Assembly: GCF_020229735.1 (NCBI RefSeq)
Contig: NZ_CP083455.1
Coordinates: 2,321,001-2,385,000 of the forward strand
Direction: 5' to 3'
Length of the DNA: 64,000 nt
Source of the DNA: Deinococcus taeanensis
GTDB taxonomy: Bacteria; Deinococcota; Deinococci; Deinococcales; Deinococcaceae
Made by a program: the position numbers and the translations under genes. Positions 13,008 through 22,831 of this stretch are shown one piece after another. Numbering within the stretch: the stretch's first letter is position 1; each line of letters opens with the position of its first letter. The notes beneath the pieces are model-generated. The model saw only the letters and a program-made list of their open reading frames with translations, was not told the DNA's origin and did no database searches.

Positions 13008-14354
13008 TCAGTGGTCGGCGCCGCTTTCGTCCACCTTTCTCTCCTGTGTGCTCTCCGCTTGTGCGCCCCTCTCTTCTGGCGTGTTCCCTGCGCCGTGGGC
13101 CTGTCTGAGTTTGCGCCACCGTTCGGCGATGCGGGCCTCCCAGCCTTCGCCGGTGGGGGCGTACAGGTCGAGCTGCACGTGATCGGGCAGGTACGCCTGC
13201 TGGAAACTGCCCGCAGGGTCGTCGAAGTAGTAGGCGTACCCCTGGCCGTAGCCCTGTTGCCGCATCAGGCCGGTGGGAGCGTTGCGCAGGTGCAGGGGGA
13301 TGGGGAGGCTCTCGCCGCTCCGCACGGCGTTCAGGGCGTTTTTCCAGGCGACGTACACGCTGTTGCTTTTGGGCGCCAGGGTGAGGTACACGATGGCCTG
13401 CGCCAGGGCGAGGTCACCTTCAGGACTGCCGAGGAATTCGACGGTGTCACGCGCGGCGATGGTGAGCCGCAGGGCCTGCGGGTCGGCGAGACCGATGTCC
13501 TCGGCGGCCATGCGGACCACGCGCCGGGCGACGTACATCGGGTCAGCGCCGCCTTCGATCATGCGGGCCAGCCAGTACAGGGCGGCGTCCACGTGACTGC
13601 CGCGCACGCTCTTGTGCAGTGCGGAGATCAGGTTGTAGAAGTCCTCGCCGTTCTTGTCCATCTGCGGCAGGTGCCGGCCGAACGCTTCGGTGATGGCGTC
13701 GGGCGTGACGGGGTTGGCGAGGGTGGCGGCGACTTCCAGGGTGCTCAGGGCGCGCCGGGCGTCCCCTTCGGCAAGCCGGGCGAGCAGGTCGAGAGCGCCG
13801 GCCTGAGCGGTGACGCCGCCCAGGCCGCGTTCGTCGGTCAGGGCCCGCTCGAGCAGGCTGCGGATGTCGCCGGGCGTGAGGGCCTCCAGGACCAGGGTGC
13901 GTGCGCGGGAGCGCAGCGCGGGGTTCACCTCGAAGCTGGGGTTCTCGGTGGTGGCGCCGATCAGGGTCAGCAGACCGGATTCCACGTGGGGCAGCAGGGC
14001 GTCCTGCTGGGCCTTGTTGAAACGGTGGATTTCGTCGAGGAACAGGATGGTTTTCTGACCGCGCGCGCGGAGGCGTTCCGCTTCCGTGACGGCTTCGCGG
14101 ACGTCCTTTACGCCGGCACTCACGGCTGATAGCGCGATGAAGTGCGCGCCGACCTCACCGGCCAGCAGCCGGGCGAGGGTGGTTTTGCCGACGCCGGGCG
14201 GCCCCCAGAGGATCAGGCTGCCCAGGCGGCCGCTTTGCAGCACGCGCGTGAGGGGCCGGCCGGGGCCGAGCAGGTGCGTCTGGCCCACGACCTCCGCAAC
14301 GGTGCGGGGCCGGAGTCTTTCGGCCAGCGGGGCGGGCGGGTCGAACAGCGTCAC
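13008..14354 (-). CDS. rarA: Replication-associated recombination protein A (MgsA/RarA AAA+ ATPase)
   Basis: 448-aa clamp-loader-like AAA+ ATPase acting at stalled forks. Walker [10 protein letters not shown] is at 51-59, Walker B FLDEIH at about 104-109, sensor 1 at [12 protein letters not shown]. The C-terminal tetramerisation region contains [24 protein letters not shown] and [16 protein letters not shown], both diagnostic of RarA rather than RuvB or DnaX. The acidic/basic tail past 420 is variable. GTG at 14354 with TATGCT 6 nt upstream suggests a leaderless mRNA. The next gene on this strand is mutS2. Confidence 0.96.
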   Translation of the reverse strand: MTLFDPPAPLAERLRPRTVAEVVGQTHLLGPGRPLTRVLQSGRLGSLILWGPPGVGKTTLARLLAGEVGAHFIALSAVSAGVKDVREAVTEAERLRARGQKTILFLDEIHRFNKAQQDALLPHVESGLLTLIGATTENPSFEVNPALRSRARTLVLEALTPGDIRSLLERALTDERGLGGVTAQAGALDLLARLAEGDARRALSTLEVAATLANPVTPDAITEAFGRHLPQMDKNGEDFYNLISALHKSVRGSHVDAALYWLARMIEGGADPMYVARRVVRMAAEDIGLADPQALRLTIAARDTVEFLGSPEGDLALAQAIVYLTLAPKSNSVYVAWKNALNAVRSGESLPIPLHLRNAPTGLMRQQGYGQGYAYYFDDPAGSFQQAYLPDHVQLDLYAPTGEGWEARIAERWRKLRQAHGAGNTPEERGAQAESTQERKVDESGADH

Positions 14355-14360
14355 GTGCGC

Positions 14361-14366
14361 AGCATA
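14361..14366 (-). promoter_or_regulatory. Leaderless -10 box of rarA (TATGCT)
   Basis: TATGCT on the minus strand, 6 nt from the GTG at 14354. Confidence 0.65.
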
Positions 14367-14413
14367 AAAGGGTCTGCGGGAGTGCGCGGGGGCGTTTCGG
14401 TCAGAATGCCTTC

Positions 14414-14692
14414 ATGGACGAGGCGACACTCCGGCATCAGATTGAACTCACGGCTTTTCCGGCGCAGGTGCAGGTGGCCCAGGTGCCGGGCCCGGGCGTG
14501 GTGCTGCGCGTGACGGCGGAGGGCGGCGCGCTCGGGCTGGAGGTGCAGGTAACGGTGGAGGCCACCCGGGTGTACGGCGAGGGTCCGGCGGTGGCCACGG
14601 CCCTGAAACAGCTGAAAGTGTCGGCGCAGTCGGGCCTGCCGCCGCGGCATGCGGACGGGCGGTACGAACGGATGGTGTTCATCGGGGACTGA
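14414..14692 (+). CDS. Conserved-looking small protein, function unknown
   Basis: 92 aa, divergent from rarA with 59 bp between the starts. No family recognised. The sequence is a simple alternating pattern of beta-strand-like stretches (VQVAQVPGPGVVLRVTAEGG, LGLEVQVTVEATRVYGEG), followed by a helix (AVATALKQLKVSAQSG). It has no signal peptide or membrane segment. A CAGAAT box lies 6 nt before the ATG. It could be a small alpha/beta dsRBD- or double-psi-like fold, but that is speculation. Confidence 0.7.
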   Translation: MDEATLRHQIELTAFPAQVQVAQVPGPGVVLRVTAEGGALGLEVQVTVEATRVYGEGPAVATALKQLKVSAQSGLPPRHADGRYERMVFIGD

Positions 14693-14769
14693 CGGACCGC
14701 GGGGCGCCACTGGCGCCGGTCATCCCTGGATGCAAGACGGGCCGCTGCGCGGGGCCGGGCGGAAGGACC

Positions 14770-14775
14770 TATCCT
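14770..14775 (+). promoter_or_regulatory. Leaderless -10 box (TATCCT)
   Basis: TATCCT with 7 nt to the ATG at 14783. Confidence 0.6.
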
Positions 14776-14782
14776 TCGGCGC

Positions 14783-15955
<1,173 letters not shown>

Positions 15956-15963
15956 ACGGCACG

Positions 15964-16004
15964 GGGAGGGGGCGAGCGGCCTGCGCGGCCGTCCGCCCCC
16001 TCCC
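15964..16004. terminator. Convergent terminator hairpin
   Basis: Arms 15964-15974 and 15994-16004 (GGGAGGGGGCG/CGCCCCCTCCC) pair perfectly, with a further inner GCGGCC/GGCCG(T)C pairing. It lies between two convergent genes and can serve both. Confidence 0.7.
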
Positions 16005-16020
16005 TGGGTCCCGACTGGCC

Positions 16021-16965
16021 TCAGCGCGTGAGGACGCCCTCGATCTGCTCGATGACGTCACTGCTCAGCCGCACGCCGGCGGCCTTCACGGTGTCTTCGA
16101 TCTGCTGAACTTTCGTGGCGCCGGTGATGACGCTGCTCACGCCTTTCTGACGCAGGATCCAGGCGAGGGCCAGTTGCGCGCGGGTGATGCCGAGGTCGTC
16201 GGCGATGGATTTCAGGTCGCGGACCTTCTGGATGTTGTCCTCGGTCAGGAAGTTCTTGCCCCAGTTGTCCTTCTCGGTGAGGCGGGCGCCTTCGGGGCGG
16301 CCGGTGTCGTACTTGCCGGTCAGGAGGCCCATGGCGAGCGGGCTCCACACGACGAGGCCCACGCCGGCACTTTCGGTGTAGGGCAGGATCTCGTTCTCGA
16401 CGCGGTCACGGCGGATCATGGAGTACTCGGGCTGCTCGGTGACGGGAGCGTGCAGGCCGTTGGCGCGGGCGAATTCGACGGCCTGGGCGATCCGGGCGGC
16501 GGGCCACATGCTGGTGCCCCAGTACAGGGCCTTGCCGTCGCGGATCACCTGGTCGAAGGCCATGACGATCTCCTCCATGGGCACGTCCGGGTCGTAACGG
16601 TGCGCGAAGTAGATGTCGAGGTGGTCGGTGCCCAGGCGCTTGAGGCTGGCGTCGATGCTGTGCAGAACGTGCTTGCGGCTGAGGCCGCGGTCGTTCACGT
16701 CGTCACTCATGGGCCAGTAGACCTTGGAGCTGATCACCAGGGTGTGCCGGGGGAATTCGCGCAGCGCGGCCCCCATGAGTTCCTCGCTGCGCCCGCGGGC
16801 GTACACGTCGGCCTGATCGAAGAAGTTCACGCCGCCGTCGTAGGCGGCGGTCACGATTTCGCGGACCATGCTGGAGGCGTCCTGGTTGATGCCGTACGTT
16901 TCCCAGCCGCCCAGGGCCACTTCGCTGACTTTCAGACCGCTTCTGCCGAGGTTCCGGTATTCCAT
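16021..16965 (-). CDS. Aldo/keto reductase (K+ channel beta/YghZ type)
   Basis: 314-aa NADPH-dependent (beta/alpha)8 oxidoreductase. The N-terminus YRNLGRSGLKVSEVALGGWETYG is typical of the Kv-beta/YghZ subgroup. The catalytic tetrad is visible as D and Y in FFDQADVYARGRSEELMG, K in VISSKVYWP and H in IYFAHRYDPD. The cofactor region is GVSSVITGATKVQQIEDTVKA. ATG at 16965 is chosen over GTG at 16974 because TAAAGT lies exactly 7 nt upstream. Such enzymes detoxify reactive carbonyls such as methylglyoxal; the true substrate is unknown. Confidence 0.95.
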   Translation of the reverse strand: MEYRNLGRSGLKVSEVALGGWETYGINQDASSMVREIVTAAYDGGVNFFDQADVYARGRSEELMGAALREFPRHTLVISSKVYWPMSDDVNDRGLSRKHVLHSIDASLKRLGTDHLDIYFAHRYDPDVPMEEIVMAFDQVIRDGKALYWGTSMWPAARIAQAVEFARANGLHAPVTEQPEYSMIRRDRVENEILPYTESAGVGLVVWSPLAMGLLTGKYDTGRPEGARLTEKDNWGKNFLTEDNIQKVRDLKSIADDLGITRAQLALAWILRQKGVSSVITGATKVQQIEDTVKAAGVRLSSDVIEQIEGVLTR

Positions 16966-16972
16966 GCGGAGC

Positions 16973-16978
16973 ACTTTA
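16973..16978 (-). promoter_or_regulatory. Leaderless -10 box of the aldo/keto reductase (TAAAGT)
   Basis: TAAAGT on the minus strand, 7 nt from the ATG at 16965. It fixes the start. Confidence 0.6.
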
Positions 16979-17071
16979 TCTCTTAAAGCATCTGGAGGGG
17001 TTCAGATGGACGCTTCATAAAGAACCCTTCATCCCGTGACGTGCAGCGTGTGACACGGCGCGCCCACCCGA

Positions 17072-17629
17072 CTAGGGGCGCGGACGGTAGGTGCTCTGCA
17101 CCAGCCCCGACGGGAACGCCCGCGTGTGCACATGCTCCAGCCACAGGTCCCGTGCGAGCGGCCCGAACAGAGGCCGGCCCTGCCCCAGCAGCACCGGCAC
17201 CCGGGTCACGATCAGCTCATCTATCAGACCGGCGCGCAGGAACGCCTGAATCACCTGCCCGCCATCCACGTACACGCCGCCCACGCCCGCACGCCGCAGC
17301 TCGCCCGCCAGGGTCTCCACCGGACCGGCGCGGATCCCCACGTGCGCCCTCAGCCGTTCGGGCATGTCGGCCGCGCCCAGGGTGCGGCTCAGCACGATCA
17401 GGTGCCGGCCGGCGTACGGCCAGGGATCGAACGCCCGCACCGCCTCGAAGGTGCCGCGGCCCATCACGACCACCTCCACGCCCGCCATGAACGCGCCGAA
17501 CCCGTGATCTTCGCCGGGCGGCAGGGGCACGCCATCCGGCGTGGCGCCCGGCAGCCAGTTCAGGGCGCCGTCCAGCCGCGCAATGAAGCCGTCCAGGCTG
17601 GTGGCAATGAACACGCGGAACCGGGTCAT
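17072..17629 (-). CDS. Dihydrofolate reductase-like (RibD C-terminal) protein
   Basis: 185 aa, RibD-C/DHFR fold. Features are MTRFRVFIATSLDGFIA, the VVVMGRGTFEAVRAF substrate strand, and the NADPH loop region GVYVDGGQVIQAFLRAGLIDEL, followed by VPVLLGQGRPLF. It is the stand-alone YwjB/YyaP type, not a folate-pathway FolA. ATG at 17629 with TACGCT 6 nt upstream is preferred over an in-frame start 19 codons earlier. Substrate unknown; NADPH-dependent reduction is inferred from the fold. Confidence 0.9.
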   Translation of the reverse strand: MTRFRVFIATSLDGFIARLDGALNWLPGATPDGVPLPPGEDHGFGAFMAGVEVVVMGRGTFEAVRAFDPWPYAGRHLIVLSRTLGAADMPERLRAHVGIRAGPVETLAGELRRAGVGGVYVDGGQVIQAFLRAGLIDELIVTRVPVLLGQGRPLFGPLARDLWLEHVHTRAFPSGLVQSTYRPRP

Positions 17630-17635
17630 GCCGTC

Positions 17636-17641
17636 AGCGTA
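17636..17641 (-). promoter_or_regulatory. Leaderless -10 box (TACGCT)
   Basis: TACGCT on the minus strand, 6 nt from the ATG at 17629. Confidence 0.6.
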
Positions 17642-17710
17642 CCGGCCCACCGACCACCGCACCTCGGCGTTCTGGCCGAGGTCCACAGCGCTGTGCCAGG
17701 CACCTGGCGC

Positions 17711-18838
17711 TCAGATCTGGCCCTCGTAACGGTCGCGGTACACCACGTACGCCACGGCCAGCGTGCTCAGCGTACTGACCAGGCTGCTCAGCCCGTAGCT
17801 GATCAGCGGCAGGGTAATCCCGGTCAGGGGCAGCACGCTCAGGGCCGCGCCGATGTTTTCGACCACCTGAAACCCGATCTGCCCCAGCACCCCGGCGAAC
17901 AGCACCTGGTCCTGCAGGCGGGGGGACTGCGCAGCCATGCCCGCCAGGCCCCACAGCAGCCCGCCGTACAGCAGCAGCAGGATCACGCCGCCCACCAGGC
18001 CCTGTTCCTCCAGCCACGTGGAGACCGCAAAATCCGTGTGCGCTTCGGGCAGGAAGCCGTTGTGCGACTGGCTGCCCTGCTTGTACCCTTTGCCCTCCAG
18101 TCCGCCGGACCCGACGGCAATGACGCTCTGAATCACCTGGTAGCCGGCGCCGCGCGGGTCTTTATACGGGTCGAGGAAGATGGTGAGGCGTTTCTGCTGG
18201 TACGGTTCCAGGTGCGGGTACAACACGGTGGGCACCGCCACGCCGACCGCCAGGACCGCCAGGACCGCGTGCCACCAGGGAATGCGGGCGGCCAGCAGCA
18301 TGACGCCGAAGATCACGCTCAGCACCATCGCGCCGCCGAAATCCTGAACCACGACCAGCGCGGCGGCCGGCGCGAACACCGCCAGCGCGCGCGCGTAGGT
18401 GGGCAGCCCCCGGAACCCGCTGCGCAGCATCACGGCGAGCATCAGGATCAGGGCCAGCTTGGTGATTTCCAGGGGCTGGAACTGCACCGGGCCGAGCATG
18501 ATCCAGTTCTTCTGCCCGTTCACCTCCTTGCCGATCACGAAGGTGCTGGCCTGCAGCAGCAGCGCCAGCCCGAACAGGTGCGGCGCGAAGCGGTAGATCC
18601 GGTCACGGCCTGCCCACCACAGCAGCGCGATGGGCGCGGCGGCCAGCGCGACGCCCAGCAGCTGCTTCGTGAAGATTCCCTCGGACACGCGAGGGGACAG
18701 GGCGGCGGTGCTGACCGTCATGAGGCCCACCACGAGAAGCAGCGTCACCAGCAATGGAAAACGCAGGTCGTACTTCAAAGGCGGCTCCGGGGGGTGGCGA
18801 ATGTCACGCTCCCAGGCTAGTGCGTGCGGGCGTGACAT
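17711..18838 (-). CDS. rodA: Rod-shape SEDS glycosyltransferase RodA
   Basis: Polytopic SEDS-family peptidoglycan polymerase (375 aa from ATG 18838). The diagnostic motifs are QKNWIMLGPVQFQPLEITKLALILMLA, the extracellular GYQVIQSVIAVGSGGLEGKGYKQGSQS loop, LPEAHTDFAVS carrying the essential Asp, and SVLPLTGITLPLISYGLSSL. A TTG at 18778 with GGAG 6 nt upstream is a possible true start, because residues 1-20 are unlike RodA. It is the last gene of the minD-minE-phosphoesterase-rodA cluster, so the operon combines septum placement with cell-wall elongation. Confidence 0.94.
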   Translation of the reverse strand: MSRPHALAWERDIRHPPEPPLKYDLRFPLLVTLLLVVGLMTVSTAALSPRVSEGIFTKQLLGVALAAAPIALLWWAGRDRIYRFAPHLFGLALLLQASTFVIGKEVNGQKNWIMLGPVQFQPLEITKLALILMLAVMLRSGFRGLPTYARALAVFAPAAALVVVQDFGGAMVLSVIFGVMLLAARIPWWHAVLAVLAVGVAVPTVLYPHLEPYQQKRLTIFLDPYKDPRGAGYQVIQSVIAVGSGGLEGKGYKQGSQSHNGFLPEAHTDFAVSTWLEEQGLVGGVILLLLYGGLLWGLAGMAAQSPRLQDQVLFAGVLGQIGFQVVENIGAALSVLPLTGITLPLISYGLSSLVSTLSTLAVAYVVYRDRYEGQI

Positions 18839-18857
18839 TCGTAAGAAGCGTCAGCGT

Positions 18858-19562
18858 TCAGCCCGGCGGCCGTCCGGTACGCAGGTGCTCGGCTTCCTGC
18901 GCCCCCATGGGGCAGTGCGCGGCCGCCCAGGCGGCCGCCGCCTCCACGTTGTACGGCACGCGGCGGAACGTGACGTTCCACTGCCCGGCGCGGCGCTCCA
19001 GCAGGGTCCAGCGGGCAGCCGGGTCACCCTGCAGCTGCCGGGACACCGCGCCCACATTCACGAACGTCAGGCCGTGGACGCTGCGCAGCTGCTCCTGGTG
19101 CGTGTGGCCGATCAGCACCACCCGCGCCGCCGGAAAGTCCTGCACGCGCGCCTCGAGTTCCGCAGGCGACGCGCTGCGGCCGTCCGGCCCGGCGAACAGG
19201 GCGTCCCAGGTGGTGTGCGGCGCGCCGTGAGCGAGCAGCAGCTCGCCTCCGGCACGCTGCGCGGTGGTGGGCAGCGCCCCCAGCGTCCCCGGCAGGTCCG
19301 GGGGCAGCTGTTCGGTCACCCAGGCCTGCCACTCCGGAAAGCGGTCCGGGTGCCAGCCCGCCACCAGTTCGTCCGTGTTGCCGCGCACCGTGGGGGGCGC
19401 GTGCTCCAGCTGCAGCGCCCAGGCGCGCGCCGGATCGGCCGCCCCCCACACGGTGTCACCGAGGTTCAGTGTCAGGTCCGGCGCGCAGGCGCGAAGATCG
19501 GCCAGCACGGCCTCGAGTGCAAAGGCGTTGCCATGCACGTCCCCGAGCACCGCAATCCTCAT
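18858..19562 (-). CDS. Metallophosphoesterase (YfcE/calcineurin-like)
   Basis: 234 aa with all metal-binding blocks of the family: GDVHGN (residues 7-12), NLGDT, RGNTD and GHTHQ. It is a cytoplasmic phosphodiesterase or phosphatase of unknown substrate; related bacterial proteins cleave cyclic nucleotides or Ap4A. It begins 3 nt after the minE stop and ends 19 nt before rodA, so it is co-transcribed with division genes. No catalytic residue is missing. Confidence 0.93.
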   Translation of the reverse strand: MRIAVLGDVHGNAFALEAVLADLRACAPDLTLNLGDTVWGAADPARAWALQLEHAPPTVRGNTDELVAGWHPDRFPEWQAWVTEQLPPDLPGTLGALPTTAQRAGGELLLAHGAPHTTWDALFAGPDGRSASPAELEARVQDFPAARVVLIGHTHQEQLRSVHGLTFVNVGAVSRQLQGDPAARWTLLERRAGQWNVTFRRVPYNVEAAAAWAAAHCPMGAQEAEHLRTGRPPG

Positions 19563-19565
19563 GGT

Positions 19566-19826
19566 TTAGCGGCTCCGGGCTCCGCCAACCGGCCCCGGGC
19601 CCTCATCCAAGGGAATGTTCGCCATCAGGACCACCATGTCGCCGCGCTGCTCGATCTCCACGCTGCTGTTCCCGGTGGGGAAGTAGCGCTTGACGACCTC
19701 CAGCAGGTCGTTGCGCAGGGCGTCCACCTTCCCGGGCGGAATCTGCGCGCGGTCGTAGGCCAGCACCAGTTCCAGCCGGTCCTTGAGCGTTTCCTTGGTG
19801 CGTCCGCGTTTCATCCAGGAGAACAT
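19566..19826 (-). CDS. minE: Cell division topological specificity factor MinE
   Basis: 86 aa. The amphipathic membrane-targeting N-terminus (MFSWMKRGRTKETLKDRLELVLAYDRA) holds the MinD-interacting RLELVLAYDR helix. The topological domain follows (LRNDLLEVVKRYF ... VEIEQRGDMVVLMANIPL). It starts 1 nt after the minD stop. It displaces MinD from the membrane and sets up pole-to-pole or dynamic patterning. The Gly/Pro/Arg tail after residue 74 looks unstructured. Confidence 0.95.
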   Translation of the reverse strand: MFSWMKRGRTKETLKDRLELVLAYDRAQIPPGKVDALRNDLLEVVKRYFPTGNSSVEIEQRGDMVVLMANIPLDEGPGPVGGARSR

Positions 19827-19827
19827 G

Positions 19828-20628
19828 TCACGCCCCCCCGAACAGCCGGCGCAGCGCCGCCAGGAAACCCCGGTCCTCCTCGAACTTCGGGTACGGGATG
19901 TCCTCGCCGCGCAGGCGGCGGGCGGTCGCCATGAACGCCTCGCCGGCCTTGGTCTTGCCCAGCACCGCCGGTTCGCCCACGTTGGTGGAGACGATGATGC
20001 CCTCGTCCTCCGGCACGATACCGATAGGTTTCACGCCCAGGATGTCGAGGATGTCCGCCTCGCTGAGCATGTTGCCACTGGCCACCATCTTGGGCCGCAG
20101 GCGGTTGATGACCAGCCGGATCTCATTGACCTGCTGCGCTTCGAGCAGCCCGATGATGCGGTCGGCGTCACGGACGCTGGACACCTCGGGGTTCACGACC
20201 ACCAGCGCGCCCTGCGCGGGCGCGGCGGCCGTCCTGAAGCCTGACTCGATGCCGGCGGGTGAGTCAATCAGGATCCGGTCGAAGCCCTCGTTCTCCACGA
20301 GGTCCCGCACGACACCCTTGAACACTTCGGGGTCCAGGGCGTCCTTGTCGCGGGTCTGGCTGGCGGGCAGCAGAAACAGGTTCTCCACGCGCTTGTCGCG
20401 GATCAGCGCCTGGCTCATGCGGCATTTGCCTTCCAGGACGTCCACGAGGTCGAACACCACGCGGGATTCGAGGCCCATCACCACGTCGAGGTTGCGCAGG
20501 CCCACGTCCACGTCAATCACGGCAACCTTCTCACCCAGTTTCGCGAGTGCCGCACCAATGTTGGCGGTGGTTGTGGTTTTACCCACGCCTCCCTTCCCGG
20601 ACGTGACGACGATGACCTTGGCATTCAT
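19828..20628 (-). CDS. minD: Septum site-determining ATPase MinD
   Basis: 266 aa. It has the deviant Walker A GKGGVGKTT (11-19) with signature Lys, the switch region DVDVGLRNLDVVMGLE, and a C-terminal amphipathic membrane-targeting helix (FEEDRGFLAALRRLF). It recruits MinC to the membrane and is released by MinE. No minC is adjacent, so it must be elsewhere. ATG at 20628 follows TACACT by 8 nt; an in-frame start 20 codons upstream was rejected as it encodes no MinD sequence. Confidence 0.97.
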   Translation of the reverse strand: MNAKVIVVTSGKGGVGKTTTTANIGAALAKLGEKVAVIDVDVGLRNLDVVMGLESRVVFDLVDVLEGKCRMSQALIRDKRVENLFLLPASQTRDKDALDPEVFKGVVRDLVENEGFDRILIDSPAGIESGFRTAAAPAQGALVVVNPEVSSVRDADRIIGLLEAQQVNEIRLVINRLRPKMVASGNMLSEADILDILGVKPIGIVPEDEGIIVSTNVGEPAVLGKTKAGEAFMATARRLRGEDIPYPKFEEDRGFLAALRRLFGGA

Positions 20629-20636
20629 GTGGACGC

Positions 20637-20642
20637 AGTGTA
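20637..20642 (-). promoter_or_regulatory. -10 box of the minDE-rodA operon (TACACT)
   Basis: TACACT on the minus strand, 8 nt from the minD ATG. Confidence 0.6.
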
Positions 20643-20800
20643 GCGCGCCAGCCTGAGGGGCCTGAGCGGGTCTTGGCCCGGCTCTCATCTTCAGGGCGCC
20701 GCACCGGCCGGCCGGACAAAGTCAAGCGGAAATGCGTCTCCCCCAAACGGGGGCAGCTGCTACCGTCCAGCACGGAGCCGGGCGGCACGACCGCCGCGCG

Positions 20801-20825
20801 CCCCGGCACACCGCCCGTGCCGGGG
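20801..20825 (+). other. Leader hairpin before the secreted hydrolase
   Basis: CCCCGGCAC/GTGCCGGGG (20801-20809, 20817-20825) pair perfectly over a 7-nt loop, between a TACCGT box (20761-20766) and the ribosome-binding site. It could act in mRNA stability or attenuation. Confidence 0.45.
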
Positions 20826-20858
20826 TCAGGAGCCGGCTCGCTCCCTGGAGGGACCCTC

Positions 20859-22721
20859 ATGAAAAAGCTGCCGTTTGCCCTGCTGGCCCTGACCACCACG
20901 CTGGCTGCCTGCACCCGCACGCCTGCCCCCGCCCCCGCCCCTGACGCCCTGAAGTCCTTTACCGAGCAGCAGCTGACCTGGGCGGCCTGCGATCCCACCA
21001 TCCTCGGCGGGGATGAAACGAAACTCTTTGACACCCTGGGCGCGCGCCTGACCTGCGCGGATATGCAGGTGCCCCTGAACTGGGCCAGTCCCACTGCCGG
21101 GAAAGTCAGCGTGTCCCTGATCCGCTACGCCGCCTCCGACACCAAGAAGCGTCAGGGCGCCATCTTCTTCAACCCTGGTGGGCCTGGCGGCGACGGCCTG
21201 GCCTTCGCGCCCCTGTACGGGTACTTCTGGGAGAACAACCTGACCGACACGCCCGCCAAGGCCGGCCTGAAAGCCATGACCGAACAGTTCGACCTGATCG
21301 GCTTCTCCCCCCGTGGCGTCGGCGCGAGCAGCCGCCTGAACTGCGGCACGAACGAACTGATCAACCCGGTTAACCCGCCCGCCACCGACCGCAGCGAGAA
21401 GAATGTGCAGGCCATGATCCGCCAGGGCAAACTGATTGCGCTCGCCTGCCAGAAAAACCCCATCACGCCGTTTATCAACACGGACGCCACCGCCCGCGAC
21501 ATGAACCTCGCCCGGCAGCTGATGGGCGACCAGAAACTGAATTACATCGGGTACTCGTACGGCACGTGGCTGGGGTCCTGGTACGCCAAGCTGTTCCCGC
21601 AGCACACCGGCCGCATGCTGCTGGACGGCAACACCTCCTGGAACGCACCGTTCGAGGAGACCTTCAGGTACCAGCCGCTGGGCTTCGAACGGGACTTCCG
21701 TGATTCCGCCGCGCCGTACCTGGCCCGCCAGAACGCCTACTTCGGCCTGGGCGACACCGGCGCGAAAGTGTACGCTGCGCAGAACGCGCTGAATCCCGAG
21801 CTGCGCTACATCACCAGCAACTACATCGCGCAGTTCATGTACACCCGTGACAACCTGCCGCTGATCGGCCTGGTCCTGAAACCGGCCGTGGTTGCGAGCG
21901 CCCTGATCACGGCCCATCCCGGCGCCAGCACCGGGGAGCTCATGGCGCTGGCCGCGCAGGAAACGTACCTGCCGGATAAGGAGAGTAACGCCACCGCCGC
22001 GCAGATCGCGCAGATGTTCCTGGCGTTCCGCGACGAGCTGCTCAACGCGGCCCCCGCGCCCGCCGAACTCAACGCGTCCGGCTCGGTGTTCACGGCCGTG
22101 ACCTGCAACGACACCGTCTGGAACCAGGACCTGAACGCCGTGCGCGCCGCTGACGAACTCGAAGCGAAAACCTACCCGCTGATCGGGGGCAGCTCGGTCG
22201 CGAATGCCTGCCGGCAGTGGAAGGGGGGCCCCAGCGTGAAACAGCCTGCGCTGCCCGCCAACATGCCGCCCGTGCTGATGCTGCAGAATGAACTTGACCC
22301 TGCCACGCCGCAGGAAGGCGCCCTGAAGGCCCTGAACAGCACGCCCAGCGCCAGGATGATCTTCATTGACGACGAACCGCAGCACGCCGCGTTCCCCTAC
22401 GGCACTGAGTGCGTGGACACGCCCATCACCGAGTACTTCCTGACCGGGAAACTGCCGCAGGCGAAGATGAACACCTGCTCCGCGCTGCCCCTGCCCGGCG
22501 AGCAGGCGGTCGTGCCGGTCAAGACGCTGAAGGTGCAGAGCGGCGCGCTGTGCTTCGCCCGCCCGGACCTCAGCAGCCTGTCCCTGCGCGAGCAGCGCCT
22601 CACGTACGCCCGCAGTGAGATGCGCCGCATCCTGACCGACAACGCCCGGGCGCTGTTCGGCGGCAGCCAGACCGTGAACGCCGCCCTGAATGCCCAGCTG
22701 ACCGTGCGCGACTGCCAGTGA
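20859..22721 (+). CDS. Secreted alpha/beta hydrolase, tripeptidyl aminopeptidase-like lipoprotein (S33)
   Basis: 620 aa. The N-terminus MKKLPFALLALTTTLAAC is a lipoprotein signal with lipobox LAAC, so the protein is probably membrane-anchored outside the cytoplasm, followed by a Pro/Ala linker. The hydrolase core shows the oxyanion HGGP-like NPGGPGGDG, nucleophile elbow GYSYGT, acid LDPATP and a C-terminal TAP-type segment with His in EPQHAAFPYGTECVD. This matches SlpD/SlpE-like tripeptidyl aminopeptidases that trim peptides from the medium. GGAGGG lies 6 nt before the ATG. It is divergent from minD. Confidence 0.92.
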   Translation: MKKLPFALLALTTTLAACTRTPAPAPAPDALKSFTEQQLTWAACDPTILGGDETKLFDTLGARLTCADMQVPLNWASPTAGKVSVSLIRYAASDTKKRQGAIFFNPGGPGGDGLAFAPLYGYFWENNLTDTPAKAGLKAMTEQFDLIGFSPRGVGASSRLNCGTNELINPVNPPATDRSEKNVQAMIRQGKLIALACQKNPITPFINTDATARDMNLARQLMGDQKLNYIGYSYGTWLGSWYAKLFPQHTGRMLLDGNTSWNAPFEETFRYQPLGFERDFRDSAAPYLARQNAYFGLGDTGAKVYAAQNALNPELRYITSNYIAQFMYTRDNLPLIGLVLKPAVVASALITAHPGASTGELMALAAQETYLPDKESNATAAQIAQMFLAFRDELLNAAPAPAELNASGSVFTAVTCNDTVWNQDLNAVRAADELEAKTYPLIGGSSVANACRQWKGGPSVKQPALPANMPPVLMLQNELDPATPQEGALKALNSTPSARMIFIDDEPQHAAFPYGTECVDTPITEYFLTGKLPQAKMNTCSALPLPGEQAVVPVKTLKVQSGALCFARPDLSSLSLREQRLTYARSEMRRILTDNARALFGGSQTVNAALNAQLTVRDCQ

Positions 22722-22831
22722 AGCGCACCTTGTAATCCAGTCCCTCTCTTTGGCCAGCCCGTCACGCTAGAGTGGCGGGCTGAACTCTGTGCCCCCGGGG
22801 ACCTGGGTGTGGCGCGCGAGCAAGGAGTGAT

